DNA of 64,000 nt from Flavobacterium sp. N1994 (GCF_025947145.1 NZ_CP109999.1:2108001-2172000), one strand, 5' to 3'. Positions 26,724 through 36,291 are shown, numbered from the stretch's first letter. Notes: generated from the sequence alone by a model not told the origin. Translations and numbers: made by a program.

Positions 26724-28361
26724 ATGCCATCATTCATCAAAAAAAGATATTTTATTCCAGCAATTTTGAGCATTTTTCTCTTTGTTGGTGTAAGTTTTAA
26801 AGACGATTTCTTTGAGATTTCAAAACAAATTGAAATCTTCACGACCTTATACAAAACCATCAATCAAAACTATGTTGATGAAACCAATCCAGCGGAGTTA
26901 ATGGACAAAGCTATTAAAAGTATGTTAGCCGATTTGGATCCGTATACCAATTATTTCAACGAACAAGATGTCATCAAATTTAAAATAAACAATACTGGAG
27001 AATATACCGGAATTGGCGCCATGATTACTAGAAAAGAAGATCGGCTGATCGTAAAAGAACCTTACAAAGGATTTCCTGCCGATAAAGCTGGTTTAAAAGC
27101 CGGTGATGAAATTACACAAATTGGGGATGTCCGTTTAGCTGATTTCAAAGACGATGCTTCACAATTGATGAAAGGTGCAAAAGGCACTAAAATAGACATC
27201 AAATATTTGCGCCAAGGAAAACAAATGTCAACCCAATTGGTATTAGATGAAGTTGCTGTAAAAGCCGTTCCGTTTTATGGAAAAGTGGATGATAAAACAG
27301 GATATATCGTTTTGTCACAGTTCAATCAAAAAGCTTCTTCGGAAACTAAAGAAGCATTAGAGTCGTTGAAAGCTGATGGCGCTACCCAAATTATCCTAGA
27401 TCTTCGTGGAAATCCTGGTGGGTTGTTGAATGAAGCTGTAAATATTTGCAATCTTTTTGTACCAAAAGGGGAAACTATTGTAACCACAAAATCTAAAAAT
27501 TCCAAATATAACAACACTAACAAAACAACTCGTGAACCTGTTGATACCGAAATTCCATTAGTAGTTATTGTGGACGGGAAGAGTGCCTCGGCATCTGAAA
27601 TTGTTTCTGGTGCTTTACAAGATTTAGATAGAGCCGTTATTGTGGGTAGTAGAAGTTTTGGAAAAGGATTAGTTCAACGACCTTTTGACATGACTTATGG
27701 AACACAAGTTAAAGTAACTATTTCTCGTTATTATACTCCATCTGGAAGATGTATCCAAGCCTTAAATTATGCACATAAAGATAAAAATGGTAAAGCTATT
27801 AGAGTTGAAGAAAAAAATTATAATGCTTTCAAAACCAAAAAAGGAAGAACCGTTTACGATGGTGGCGGAATCTTGCCAGATGTTGTTTTAGAAAACACCA
27901 AAACAAGTGCTATTGCTGAAGCCTTGCAAAAAAATGATGGGATTTTTAACTATGCTACTTACTACTATTATAAAAACCCAAATCTTGGTGATAAAATACC
28001 AACTATAACGGATGCTGATATTGCTGATTTTAAAGCATTCTTAAAACGCGAAAAAATATCATTTGATACTGAAACTGAAATTGCTTTGAAAAGCACTTTG
28101 GAGAAAGCTAAGAAAGAAAATGTTGATTCTGCCATTTCGGCCGAGTACCAACAATTAGTTTCAGCTTTGGAAAAAAGTGAAGAAACTTTGATTGATAAAA
28201 ATCAAAAGGAAATCAAGAACTTGATTTTGGATGAAATCATCAAAAGATACCAGTATAAAGAAGGTCTCTATCAATATTACATCAAAAGTAATTTTGAGAT
28301 TAAAAAGTCCATTGAAGTATTGAACGATAAACAACAATACAATACGATTTTAAAGAATTAA
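26724..28361 (+). CDS. S41 family C-terminal processing peptidase
   Basis: A 545-residue periplasmic Tsp/Prc-like protease. I chose the ATG at 26724 (MPSFIKKRYFIPAILS); an earlier in-frame ATG at 26616 would overlap rnpA by 53 bases and adds an unlikely N-terminus. A signal anchor (ILSIFLFVGVSF) is followed by a PDZ domain (GAMITRKEDRLIV..PADKAGLKAGDEI) and the S41 catalytic core with the serine in GKSASASEIVSGAL and the lysine in GSRSFGKGLVQ. It trims or degrades envelope proteins. An OmpA gene follows one base later. Confidence 0.93.
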   Translation: MPSFIKKRYFIPAILSIFLFVGVSFKDDFFEISKQIEIFTTLYKTINQNYVDETNPAELMDKAIKSMLADLDPYTNYFNEQDVIKFKINNTGEYTGIGAMITRKEDRLIVKEPYKGFPADKAGLKAGDEITQIGDVRLADFKDDASQLMKGAKGTKIDIKYLRQGKQMSTQLVLDEVAVKAVPFYGKVDDKTGYIVLSQFNQKASSETKEALESLKADGATQIILDLRGNPGGLLNEAVNICNLFVPKGETIVTTKSKNSKYNNTNKTTREPVDTEIPLVVIVDGKSASASEIVSGALQDLDRAVIVGSRSFGKGLVQRPFDMTYGTQVKVTISRYYTPSGRCIQALNYAHKDKNGKAIRVEEKNYNAFKTKKGRTVYDGGGILPDVVLENTKTSAIAEALQKNDGIFNYATYYYYKNPNLGDKIPTITDADIADFKAFLKREKISFDTETEIALKSTLEKAKKENVDSAISAEYQQLVSALEKSEETLIDKNQKEIKNLILDEIIKRYQYKEGLYQYYIKSNFEIKKSIEVLNDKQQYNTILKN

Positions 28362-28362
28362 T

Positions 28363-29175
28363 ATGAAGTTTCTAAAGTATTTGCCGCTCCTTTTTTTCGG
28401 TTTTCTACAAGCACAAGAAGAAGTTGTTCACTCTGTTTATTTTGAATTTGACAAATTCACTTTGAATGAAAAAGAAGTCAATGAAGCTATAGACTTTATC
28501 AAAAAAACTGATTCCACCCGTATAGAATCTATTCAAATTTTTGGTTATACAGACGATGTGGGAAAAGAGGCATATAACTTTAAACTTTCCACAAAACGCG
28601 CGAATGCTATTCAAGATAAATTTATTCAAAGCGGAATTAAAAGTAAAATCATTGTGACCATTGAAGGAAAGGGTAGAATTATGATAGAAGATGATATGGT
28701 GGAAAATCTTCCTGAAAAACGTTCTAAAAATCGTCGTGTTGATATTGTTGTCAATTTAAAACCTTTACCAAAAATTGAAATTCCAGGCTATTATAACACG
28801 GTTCAGAAACACCACATTATTGGCGATCACATTTATCTAGAAAATATTTTATTTGAGAGAGGGAGTAGTAAATTACCGTTTAAATCTAAAACAGAATTAG
28901 ACAAAATTTCTCGTTTATTAATGAAGTATAAAAATCTTCAATTTGAGATTCAAGGGCATGTTTGTTGCACGCCTCCGTATCAAAAAGAAGCTATTGATTT
29001 GGATACTAGGAAACGTCAATTGTCTGTAAATAGAGCTGAATCGGTATATAAATATTTACTCTTTAAAAAAATATCCAAAGACCGAATGACTTTTAAAGGA
29101 TATGGAAATACTGTTCCCCTAGGAAAAGGTGCTGATTATGACCGAAGAGTAGAATTGGTTATCACAAAGATTTAA
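28363..29175 (+). CDS. OmpA-like protein with two OmpA domains
   Basis: A 270-residue exported protein (signal peptide about residues 1-17). Two OmpA-like peptidoglycan-binding regions can be seen. The first is at about residues 24-133 (YFEFDKFTLNEKEV ... RSKNRRVDIVV). The second is at about 160-270 (NILFERGSSKLPFKSKTELD ... GADYDRRVELVI), with the usual NxxLSxxRAxxV spacing in QLSVNRAESVYKYL. No beta-barrel is present, so it is periplasmic and binds the cell wall. Its stop codon overlaps that of the convergent GNAT gene in the shared TTAA. Confidence 0.85.
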   Translation: MKFLKYLPLLFFGFLQAQEEVVHSVYFEFDKFTLNEKEVNEAIDFIKKTDSTRIESIQIFGYTDDVGKEAYNFKLSTKRANAIQDKFIQSGIKSKIIVTIEGKGRIMIEDDMVENLPEKRSKNRRVDIVVNLKPLPKIEIPGYYNTVQKHHIIGDHIYLENILFERGSSKLPFKSKTELDKISRLLMKYKNLQFEIQGHVCCTPPYQKEAIDLDTRKRQLSVNRAESVYKYLLFKKISKDRMTFKGYGNTVPLGKGADYDRRVELVITKI

Positions 29176-29618
29176 CTTCTTTTCATTTCAATGTGAGGGA
29201 TGTCATCTTCTAGATAAGTTTCACTGGTTTGAATAAAACCATGACTTTCATAGAATTTTTTCAAGTACAATTGGGCCGAAATAGTAATTTTAGTTTCACC
29301 AAATTGTGATTTAATGTAATAGATAGCTTCTCGCATTAAGATATGACCAATCTTTTTATCACGGTCAGTCGGTTTTACTACTACTCGTCCAACTGATGCC
29401 TCTTCAAAATAATCTTTTGGTTTAAACAATCGAGCATAAGCAACAATTTTGCCTTTATCTTCTCCTATTAGGTGTAATGCTTTTTGATCTTTGTTATCAA
29501 TATCCTGATAGACGCAATTTTGCTCCACTACAAAGACTTCACTTCGCAATTGCAACAAATCATATAACTCAACTGTAGTTAATGCCTCAAATCGCTTTAT
29601 TTTCCATTCTAGGTTCAT
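29172..29618 (-). CDS. GNAT family N-acetyltransferase (ElaA-like)
   Basis: A 148-residue acetyl-CoA-dependent acyltransferase. The core motif VGRVVVKPTDRDKKIGHILM carries the CoA pyrophosphate loop (RxxxxG). The N-terminal RSEVFVVEQNCVYQDIDNKD is characteristic of the ElaA group. The acceptor is unknown. Six bases separate it from DUF4837, so the two share a transcript. Confidence 0.88.
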   Translation of the reverse strand: MNLEWKIKRFEALTTVELYDLLQLRSEVFVVEQNCVYQDIDNKDQKALHLIGEDKGKIVAYARLFKPKDYFEEASVGRVVVKPTDRDKKIGHILMREAIYYIKSQFGETKITISAQLYLKKFYESHGFIQTSETYLEDDIPHIEMKRS

Positions 29619-29624
29619 TGTTTC

Positions 29625-30599
29625 TTATTTTTTAATTTGAATAGATTTAATGATAGATTCTAATTCAAACATTAAATCACGTTTTTCTTTTGAAGGCGCA
29701 TAACAAAAACCTTCTAACACTAAAAGTCTTCTTTTAGCTTTATCAAAAATAACGTAATTAATAAAAGGTCCAGACATAAAATCATTTTTCATTTGCCATG
29801 TTCCTTTGGTTTCGTAGGTTACATTGCCTGATAAGTTTGTTTTTGAAAAATAAGGTGAATAAGCTTCTTCTGTTACCATTTTGGTTCCAGCTGCCGAGCC
29901 ATGAATGTATAATCTACCTATTGAATCTCTAACTTTTAAAACATCCGATACTGCATAATTAGGACGTATACTTTTCCATGGAATTTGATAAATGATTAAA
30001 CTGGTATTCCCTCCAACTATTTCGCTTTTTAACCAAATGAAGTTTCTTCTTCGCATCACATATTCATATTTCGAAGGAATCAATAAATCGATATTAAATT
30101 TCTTTTGAATTTTTTTGGTGTTAAGTAGAGAGTCTTTGAAAATTTTTTGGTTCTTAACAATTTCAATAGCTCTCATTTTTTGAATAATTGTGGGAGCATT
30201 TTTTTCAAGAAGTTGAACTATTTCCAAAGAAGTTCGTCCGGAGATATGAAAAGCATTTTGTGGTGATGCAAATTCATTTCTTTTTATTTCAAATTTAGTT
30301 TCATTGTCTTTTTTCACAATGATTATATTCCTAGTGTCAGTTGAAAAACCTTCAAAGAGTTTTACTGGATATTGATTGATGGTGAAAAGAGGTTCTTCTT
30401 GAGGAAGGCCCAAAACGGGTGAAGCAAACTTATTTCTGATGCTATCTCCGACTTCACCATTCCAAAGTTGATCATCTATGATTACTGCAATAGTATTTAT
30501 AGGTGCAGAAGCAGCGTCATTGGAAAACTTGTCTTTTTTAAATGAACAAGAGCTCACAAAACAGGAGACTATAAGCCATAAAAAAAGGGTTTTATTCAT
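29625..30599 (-). CDS. DUF4837 family lipoprotein
   Basis: A 324-residue exported protein with a lipobox-like N-terminus (LIVSCFVSSCSFKKDKF; the lipid-bearing cysteine is most likely C18). NTIAVIIDDQLWNGEVGDSIR and the C-terminal block on membrane-associated turnover (MKNDFMSGPFINYVIFD) match the Bacteroidota DUF4837 family, whose function is unknown. It is followed by a GNAT gene and preceded by the LysM transglycosylase on the same strand. A TAAATTTG -7 box lies 15 bases before the ATG. Confidence 0.85.
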   Translation of the reverse strand: MNKTLFLWLIVSCFVSSCSFKKDKFSNDAASAPINTIAVIIDDQLWNGEVGDSIRNKFASPVLGLPQEEPLFTINQYPVKLFEGFSTDTRNIIIVKKDNETKFEIKRNEFASPQNAFHISGRTSLEIVQLLEKNAPTIIQKMRAIEIVKNQKIFKDSLLNTKKIQKKFNIDLLIPSKYEYVMRRRNFIWLKSEIVGGNTSLIIYQIPWKSIRPNYAVSDVLKVRDSIGRLYIHGSAAGTKMVTEEAYSPYFSKTNLSGNVTYETKGTWQMKNDFMSGPFINYVIFDKAKRRLLVLEGFCYAPSKEKRDLMFELESIIKSIQIKK

Positions 30600-30613
30600 A
30601 ACTAAATAAAACC

Positions 30614-30621
30614 CAAATTTA
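30614..30621 (-). promoter_or_regulatory. -7 box of the DUF4837 gene
   Basis: The minus strand reads TAAATTTG, matching TAnnTTTG, 15 bases before the ATG at 30599. Confidence 0.45.
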
Positions 30622-30637
30622 TGGAAGATTTTCGGAA

Positions 30638-32893
30638 TTACCCGTTAATTTTTAATTTCATACCCGCTTTTAAACTTTCGTTTTTGATTCCATTCCATTT
30701 TTTTAAATCTGAAATAGAAACTCCTGGATATTTTTTTGCAATGCTGAATAATGAATCTCCTTTTTTAACATAGTATAATTTAACTTCGTCTCGGTCATTA
30801 ACTGCTATGTTCTCCTTTTTTGAAGTATTGTTTTTGCTTTCAGAAGAGATGATATATTTTTTACCAACTATCAATTTTGTACCATATTGGATAGTATTAT
30901 CATCCATTTTGTTCCAGTCTTTGATATCAGATATTGAGACATCATATTTTCTTGCAATGCTTCCTAAACTTTCCCCTTTGTCAACTACGTGTTCTGTGAT
31001 TTTAACTTCTGGTTTATAGTTAGTTTCTTTAGCTTGAGTTTCATCATTATTTACTAATGCCAATTTAGATCCTTGTTCAACATTTAAATCATTAAGATTG
31101 TTCCATTTCTTCAAGTCTTCTAAACTTACATTGAATTTTTTGGCAATACTAAATAGGTTATCCCCTCTTTGTACTTCATAATAGTCGCTTGGGTTTTCAC
31201 CTATGTCGTTTGATGCAACACTAGTTTCAATAGCATTTTTATCTGCTTTAACTTCTTTTCTAACTGTAGTTACAACTCTTTCGTTTTTGATGATTTTTAA
31301 GCTTTTCCCAAATGGAATTTTATTGCCTTTTAAATGATTCCATTTTTTAACTTCTGCAACTGTAACACCATATTTATCTGATATCTCACCTAAATTATCA
31401 CCTCTTTTAACTTTATGGATTTTTACAACGTCTTTATAAGAAATCACTTTTTCTTCTTTATACGTTTTGTTTTCGTTTGATGCTATGGCAGTAGTTTGTT
31501 TTACAGCAACTGTATCTGGTTTGGTAACCTTCTTTTCTCTTGAAGCTATAACTTCTGTTGTGTAGATTTTTAAGTTTCTACCCATTGGTGCTTTATTACT
31601 TCTTAGATGATTCCACTTTTTAAGTTCTAGCATTGTGATTCCGTACTTATCTGAAATCTCGCTTAAGCTGTCACCTCTTCTAACTTTGTGGAATTTAAGT
31701 CTTGAAACGGTTCTGTCTCCTTCTGAAAAGTTTGAGTTTCTAGAAGCAAGCATACTCTCGTAAGGTCTTTCTCTTTTGCTAGCCTCGTATTGAACAAAGG
31801 CATAAATTTTATCTTCATTTGAAGTAAACACTGCAACCTTATTGATAGGCAATCTTAAATAATGATTTTCGCCAGTGATAAAAGGAACTTCTTCTCTTTT
31901 ATAGGATGGATTTAGAAACTGTAATTCCGCTACAGGGACATCTAACAAATCAGATATTTGTTTGAAAGTCATAGCATTTTTTATCATTACCGTATCTGTT
32001 GCGAAATTATTTGCTACAGCTCTATCTGGTTTGATTCCGTGTTCTTTATGGTATTCAAAAATATACATCGTTGCTAAAAACGCTGGTAAATAGCCTTGAG
32101 TTTCTTTTGGTAAATATTTTCTAATGTTCCAATAGTTTTGTCTTCCTCCTGAACGTCTAATGGCTTTAGCCACATTTCCTGGTCCAGAGTTATAAGAGGC
32201 AAGAACCAAATCCCAATCGCCAAAAATGGCATACATATTTTTCATGTATTGAGTTGCAGCATTACTTGCTTTTAAAGGGTCGCTTCTGTCATCTACATAG
32301 GAGTTGATATTTAAATCATATTGTTTTCCTGTTTGATACATAAACTGCCACAATCCTGTAGCACCCACTCTTGAAACTGCTCTTGGATTTAATGCTGATT
32401 CTACAACGGCTAAATATTTTATTTCTAAAGGGATATTTTGTGCAGATAATGATTCTTCAAACTGAGGAAAGTAAAACTGAGACAGTCCCATTAATCTTTC
32501 AAAGGCTCTTTTTCTGTTCTTTAAAAAAGATTTGATTACATTTTCTAATCCAACATTGTACTCAATATTAAATGGTGATTTCTCATCCATTTTCTTTAGT
32601 CTTTCTTTTAGAAGCTCTGTTGGTAATTCGTAGTCAACTTTTTCATCAACATTGATGTTTTTGATATCGGTTGTTAGATCATTGTATAAATCTAAACTCA
32701 CCATTTCTTTCATCCACAAGCTATCGATACAAGAAGCCAAGTTATCATGAACAAAAGTTGCTTTGATGGAATCTAAAACTTCTTTCCTAGTTAGTGGTTC
32801 TTTTCTAACAGCTGTTGCGACAATAGTGTCCTGAGCAAAGATGGCTGAGGAGGCTAAGAGTAACGCCAGTGATGTGATTTTTTTTATAGTCAT
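30638..32893 (-). CDS. Membrane-bound lytic transglycosylase (MltD-like) with five LysM repeats
   Basis: A 751-residue exported murein hydrolase. After a signal peptide (residues 1-20) and a helical N-terminal region, the SLT domain (about 150-290) contains the catalytic glutamate E165 in VVESALNPRAVSRVGATGLWQF. Five LysM repeats follow from about residue 400 to the end, each of the form VxRGDxLxxIxxKYxV..xxLKKWN, separated by Ser/Lys/Glu-rich linkers. LysM binds N-acetylglucosamine chains and holds the enzyme on the wall. MltD-like proteins in Bacteroidota often carry fewer LysM copies. Confidence 0.93.
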   Translation of the reverse strand: MTIKKITSLALLLASSAIFAQDTIVATAVRKEPLTRKEVLDSIKATFVHDNLASCIDSLWMKEMVSLDLYNDLTTDIKNINVDEKVDYELPTELLKERLKKMDEKSPFNIEYNVGLENVIKSFLKNRKRAFERLMGLSQFYFPQFEESLSAQNIPLEIKYLAVVESALNPRAVSRVGATGLWQFMYQTGKQYDLNINSYVDDRSDPLKASNAATQYMKNMYAIFGDWDLVLASYNSGPGNVAKAIRRSGGRQNYWNIRKYLPKETQGYLPAFLATMYIFEYHKEHGIKPDRAVANNFATDTVMIKNAMTFKQISDLLDVPVAELQFLNPSYKREEVPFITGENHYLRLPINKVAVFTSNEDKIYAFVQYEASKRERPYESMLASRNSNFSEGDRTVSRLKFHKVRRGDSLSEISDKYGITMLELKKWNHLRSNKAPMGRNLKIYTTEVIASREKKVTKPDTVAVKQTTAIASNENKTYKEEKVISYKDVVKIHKVKRGDNLGEISDKYGVTVAEVKKWNHLKGNKIPFGKSLKIIKNERVVTTVRKEVKADKNAIETSVASNDIGENPSDYYEVQRGDNLFSIAKKFNVSLEDLKKWNNLNDLNVEQGSKLALVNNDETQAKETNYKPEVKITEHVVDKGESLGSIARKYDVSISDIKDWNKMDDNTIQYGTKLIVGKKYIISSESKNNTSKKENIAVNDRDEVKLYYVKKGDSLFSIAKKYPGVSISDLKKWNGIKNESLKAGMKLKING

Positions 32894-32992
32894 AACTTTA
32901 TTTTGTAAAGTGTTTGTATTTTAAATTTCAGTGTTGTTAATGTTATAATTAACAACGTAAATAATTGTAATTTATTGTGTTACTTTTTTTTA

Positions 32993-34180
32993 TTAATTCA
33001 AAATGGCTGCAATACCTGGTAAAACTCTTCCTTCTAGCATTTCTAACATGGCACCACCGCCCGTTGAAACGTAACTCATTTTATCTTCTAACCCAAATTG
33101 TTTTACTGCTGCAACAGAATCTCCGCCTCCTACTAGAGAGAAAGCTCCATTTGCTGTTGATTCAGCTATAAAGTTCCCCAAGGCAATAGTTCCTTTGGCG
33201 AAATTTTCCATTTCAAAAACACCTAGTGGTCCGTTCCAAAGTATGGTTTTTGATTCCATAATTACTTTTTTGAAATTTTCTAATGATTTAGGACCAGCGT
33301 CTAAACCTTGCCAACCATCCGGAATTTCACGAACATCCACTATTTTTGTATTGGCATCATTTGAAAAAGCATCTGCTGCAACAACATCAACGGGAATATG
33401 TATTTGAACGTTTTTCTCTTTGGCTAAGCGTAAAATTTCTAAAGCCAATTCTTGTTTATCATCCTCACAGATGGAATCTCCAATTTTTCCACCTAGCGCT
33501 TTTACAAAAGTGAATGTCATTCCACCACCAATAATCATGTGATCCACTTTGTCTAAAATATTTTCGATAACTGTTATTTTTGAAGAGACTTTTGACCCTC
33601 CTAATACGGCAGTTACAGGTTTCACTGAGTTATTTAATACTCTGTTTAAGCTTTCAATTTCTTTGGCTAAAAGCAATCCAAAACATTTGTGGTTTGGAAA
33701 GAATTTAGCAATTATTGTTGTTGATGCGTGGGCTCTGTGTGCCGTTCCGAACGCATCGTTTACATAAATATCACCTAGAGAAGCTAATTCTTTAGCAAAA
33801 TTTTCATCTCCCGCTTCTTCTTCAGGGTAAAAACGAAGGTTTTCTAACAATAAAACCTCGCCTGGTTTTAGAATTTTGGCTGCATTTTGCGCTATTTCTC
33901 CTCTACAATCGGATGCGAATTGCACGGTTACTCCTAAAACTTCAGAACATTTTGCTACTATGTGTTGTAGCGAATATTGATCTTCTTTTCCTTTTGGTCT
34001 TCCTAAATGAGACATCAAAATTACACTTCCTCCATCAGCAAGAATCTTATCTATGGTAGGCTTTGCAGCTTCAATTCGATTGGCATCGGTGACGTTAAAA
34101 TTCTCGTCTAACGGTACGTTGAAATCAACTCTTATTAAGGCTTTTTTGGCTTGGAAATTAAAATCTTGAATCGTTTTCAT
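32993..34180 (-). CDS. pgk: Phosphoglycerate kinase
   Basis: The glycolytic enzyme converting 1,3-bisphosphoglycerate and ADP to 3-phosphoglycerate and ATP; cytoplasmic. The substrate motif [10 protein letters not shown] (17-26), [10 protein letters not shown], the basic region and the nucleotide-binding [10 protein letters not shown] are all intact. At 395 residues it is full length. A TATATTTG -7 box lies 28 bases before the ATG. Confidence 0.96.
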   Translation of the reverse strand: MKTIQDFNFQAKKALIRVDFNVPLDENFNVTDANRIEAAKPTIDKILADGGSVILMSHLGRPKGKEDQYSLQHIVAKCSEVLGVTVQFASDCRGEIAQNAAKILKPGEVLLLENLRFYPEEEAGDENFAKELASLGDIYVNDAFGTAHRAHASTTIIAKFFPNHKCFGLLLAKEIESLNRVLNNSVKPVTAVLGGSKVSSKITVIENILDKVDHMIIGGGMTFTFVKALGGKIGDSICEDDKQELALEILRLAKEKNVQIHIPVDVVAADAFSNDANTKIVDVREIPDGWQGLDAGPKSLENFKKVIMESKTILWNGPLGVFEMENFAKGTIALGNFIAESTANGAFSLVGGGDSVAAVKQFGLEDKMSYVSTGGGAMLEMLEGRVLPGIAAILN

Positions 34181-34208
34181 TTAGTAATGTAAAGGGTTTG
34201 AATCCTTG

Positions 34209-34216
34209 CAAATATA
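34209..34216 (-). promoter_or_regulatory. -7 box of pgk
   Basis: The minus strand reads TATATTTG, a full match to TAnnTTTG, 28 bases before the pgk ATG. Confidence 0.5.
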
Positions 34217-34333
34217 GTAAAATTTAATTTTATCGGTCTTTTTTGTGCTTTTATCGATGATTTTTAAGAAAATCTTAAGATTCATCTTTTTAATATTCAA
34301 TTTGTTACAAAATTAAACTTATGCTTTTATCCT

Positions 34334-34690
34334 TTATTGTTTTTGATTCTTTAGTTCGTCGATGTAGTTGTTTATCTGTTGGATCTTATCAAAAGGGAGT
34401 TGTTTTATTTTTTGTGTAATGGTTTCATTAGCTGTTTTTTGCACCAGTTTTTGCAAGGGGTGGTTCGCTGATGGCTTGTTATCGCTATCGGGTATCCAAA
34501 CGAAAAGGTCGTCGGTGGTGCAATGGAGTTGTAAACATATCTTTTCGAGGTATTTAAAATTGATACTTTCTACATTGTTATTTAGTAGTCGGCTTGCTGT
34601 GTGATAGGGAATATCGCATTTCATTAGAAATTGGTGCGTGTTCTCAATGCCTTTGCTTTTAAGCGCTTGTCTTATATTGAGCTTTATCAT
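34334..34690 (-). CDS. Small XRE-like HTH protein A
   Basis: A 118-residue protein whose first ~70 residues form a lambda-repressor-like HTH of the XRE class: MIKLNIRQALKSKGIENTHQFL, then the recognition-helix region YHTASRLLNNN, then LEKICLQLHCTTDDLFVWIPD, the typical Cro/CI helix-5 and boundary. The last ~45 residues are helical (PFDKIQQINNYIDELKNQ), a possible oligomerisation helix. Its paralogue at 63591-63944 shares about a third of residues at conserved places (N-term MI.LNI, LLxxN, CTxxDLxxxIP). Array 2 begins 189 bases upstream. It may bind the repeats; not shown. Confidence 0.85.
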   Translation of the reverse strand: MIKLNIRQALKSKGIENTHQFLMKCDIPYHTASRLLNNNVESINFKYLEKICLQLHCTTDDLFVWIPDSDNKPSANHPLQKLVQKTANETITQKIKQLPFDKIQQINNYIDELKNQKQ

Positions 34691-34878
34691 TTTAGTATTA
34701 CATTTAGTGTTAGTACTCTTTTGTTTTTAACTCTGTTTGATATGTTTTTTACAAAAACCATTCCATTTTTTGTTTAGCTGATTTTACTTTGAGTTTACTT
34801 ACTTTTCTTTTGCGAAATGTTGTTTTCAATTTGTGTTTATTTCATAAGTTTTTAAGCTATTTCTTTATTGTTTTATGT

Positions 34879-35088
34879 TTAGGTTGTTGCTTTTAGCGTT
34901 TAGGTTATTTGTTTTTGGGCTCAGGTTATTTGTTATAGGGCTTAGCAGTTTTCTTTTTGGGCTTAGGTTATTGCTTTTCGGGCTTAGGTGTTTTCGTTTA
35001 GGGCTCTGCAGGTTTCTTTTCGGGCTTAAGTTATTTTATTTCGGGTTTAGACTGTTTCGTTTTGGGCTTATATGGTTTTGATTTTGGT
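34879..35088 (+). repeat. Tandem array 2: ten 21-bp units
   Basis: Units start at 34879 and every 21 bases to 35068. Seven of the ten start TTAG, and the most common form begins TTAGGTTATTT and ends GGGC. In all ten, the first base is T and positions 9-10 are TT; most end in GGG(C/T). The last bases before holB (from 35089) no longer fit. Its period and TTAGG start match array 1, though the sequence is different. It lies between XRE-like A and holB. Confidence 0.92.
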
Positions 35089-35125
35089 TCACCACTAGCC
35101 TGTTTTAATAGCCAAATATTTCTTC

Positions 35126-35133
35126 TATATTTG
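35126..35133 (+). promoter_or_regulatory. -7 box next to the holB start
   Basis: TATATTTG, a full match to TAnnTTTG, ends only four bases before the holB ATG at 35138. If used, the message would be leaderless or nearly so. No -33 TTTG is seen at standard spacing. Confidence 0.5.
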
Positions 35134-35137
35134 CTTT

Positions 35138-36289
35138 ATGCAGTTTTCAGAAATTCTTGGTCAGGATTACATCAAAAATCACCTTGTTAAGAGTGCTTTA
35201 TCGGGGCGAATTCCACATGCGCAATTGTTTGTTGGGCCTGAAGGTTCGGGGACTTTGGCAATGGCTATTGCTTATGCGCAGTTTGTTTTGTGTAATAATA
35301 TTGGAACAGAAAATAACGGTGGGAATGCCAGTTGTAATTTGAAATTTCAATCTTTATCGCATCCTGATTTGCATTTTGTTTATCCGAATGTGACTAATGA
35401 CGAGGTAAAATCGAAGCCTAAGAGTGCTGATTTTATTATGGATTGGCGTGAATTTGTTTTGGCGAATCCTTATGGGAGTTTGTTTGACTGGTATAAGCAT
35501 TTGGGTGTTCAGAACAAGCAAGGAGAAATTCGGGTGGATGATGCTCAGGATATTTTGAAATCATTGGCTTTGAAATCGTATGAAGGTGGTTATAAAGTGA
35601 TGATAGTTTGGATGGCTGACAAGATGAATATTGCCGCTTCCAATAAGTTATTGAAGTTGCTTGAAGAACCGCCAGAGAAAACTTTGTTTCTTTTGATTTC
35701 TGAGAATGAAGAAGACATCATTCAAACCATTCGTTCCCGTTGTCAAGTATTGCATTTTGGTGCTTTGCCAGAAGCTGTGATTGCAAAAGCGATGCAGCAA
35801 TTTTATTTTTTAGATGAACCTTCTGCTTTTAAAGTAGCACATCAGGCGCAGGGAAATTATAATAAAGCGCTTCATATTGTTAAGAATGATACGGTAGATT
35901 ATCCTTTTGAGAAATGGTTTGTGGATTGGGTAAGAGCTGCTTTTAGAGCTAAGGGAAATGCTGCTGCCATTCAGGATTTGATTTTGTGGAGTGAGGAAAT
36001 TGCTAGTATAGGTCGCGAAGGACAAAAGCAGTTTTTGAATTATTGCATTGATTTCTTTCGCCAGGCTTTACTGCTTAATTATCAAACTGAAAAATTGGTT
36101 TATTTTGAGCCTACTGTGGAGAAATTTACTTTAGAAAAATTTGCTCCTTTTGTTAGTGGCGGTAATATAAATGCTATTTTTAATGAGCTTTCCGATGCGA
36201 TTTATCATATTGAAAGGAATGGCAATGCCAAAATAATTTTAACTGATTTATCAATAAAACTTACACGTTTAATCCATAAAAATGAATAG
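35138..36289 (+). CDS. holB: DNA polymerase III delta' subunit-like clamp-loader protein
   Basis: A 383-residue AAA+ protein of the replicative clamp loader. The start (MQFSEILGQDYIKNHLVKSA) matches the family. The P-loop region reads GPEGSGTLAMAIA and lacks the Walker lysine, as expected for delta', which does not hydrolyse ATP. Sensor-type helices (KVMIVWMADKMNIAASNKLLKLLEEPPEKTLFLL and TIRSRCQVLHF) are intact. It is followed two bases later by a DoxX gene. A promoter box ends four bases before the ATG. Confidence 0.92.
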   Translation: MQFSEILGQDYIKNHLVKSALSGRIPHAQLFVGPEGSGTLAMAIAYAQFVLCNNIGTENNGGNASCNLKFQSLSHPDLHFVYPNVTNDEVKSKPKSADFIMDWREFVLANPYGSLFDWYKHLGVQNKQGEIRVDDAQDILKSLALKSYEGGYKVMIVWMADKMNIAASNKLLKLLEEPPEKTLFLLISENEEDIIQTIRSRCQVLHFGALPEAVIAKAMQQFYFLDEPSAFKVAHQAQGNYNKALHIVKNDTVDYPFEKWFVDWVRAAFRAKGNAAAIQDLILWSEEIASIGREGQKQFLNYCIDFFRQALLLNYQTEKLVYFEPTVEKFTLEKFAPFVSGGNINAIFNELSDAIYHIERNGNAKIILTDLSIKLTRLIHKNE

Positions 36290-36291
36290 AT

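Larger units (their letters stand above)
34691..35137. other. Divergent intergenic region between XRE-like A and holB
   Basis: No gene is supported. The left part (34691-34878) is AT-rich without a clear motif; the right part holds tandem array 2 (34879-35088), followed by the holB -7 box at 35126. A 68-codon ORF runs across the array, but it reads as a Leu/Phe/Arg heptad repeat produced by the 21-bp period. Confidence 0.6.

Noticed and set aside
34875..35081. 68-codon ORF across array 2 (Leu/Phe/Arg heptad repeat)
   Set aside because: The open frame follows from a 21-bp (7-codon) repeat without frequent stops. It has no promoter, and the protein would be low-complexity hydrophobic.
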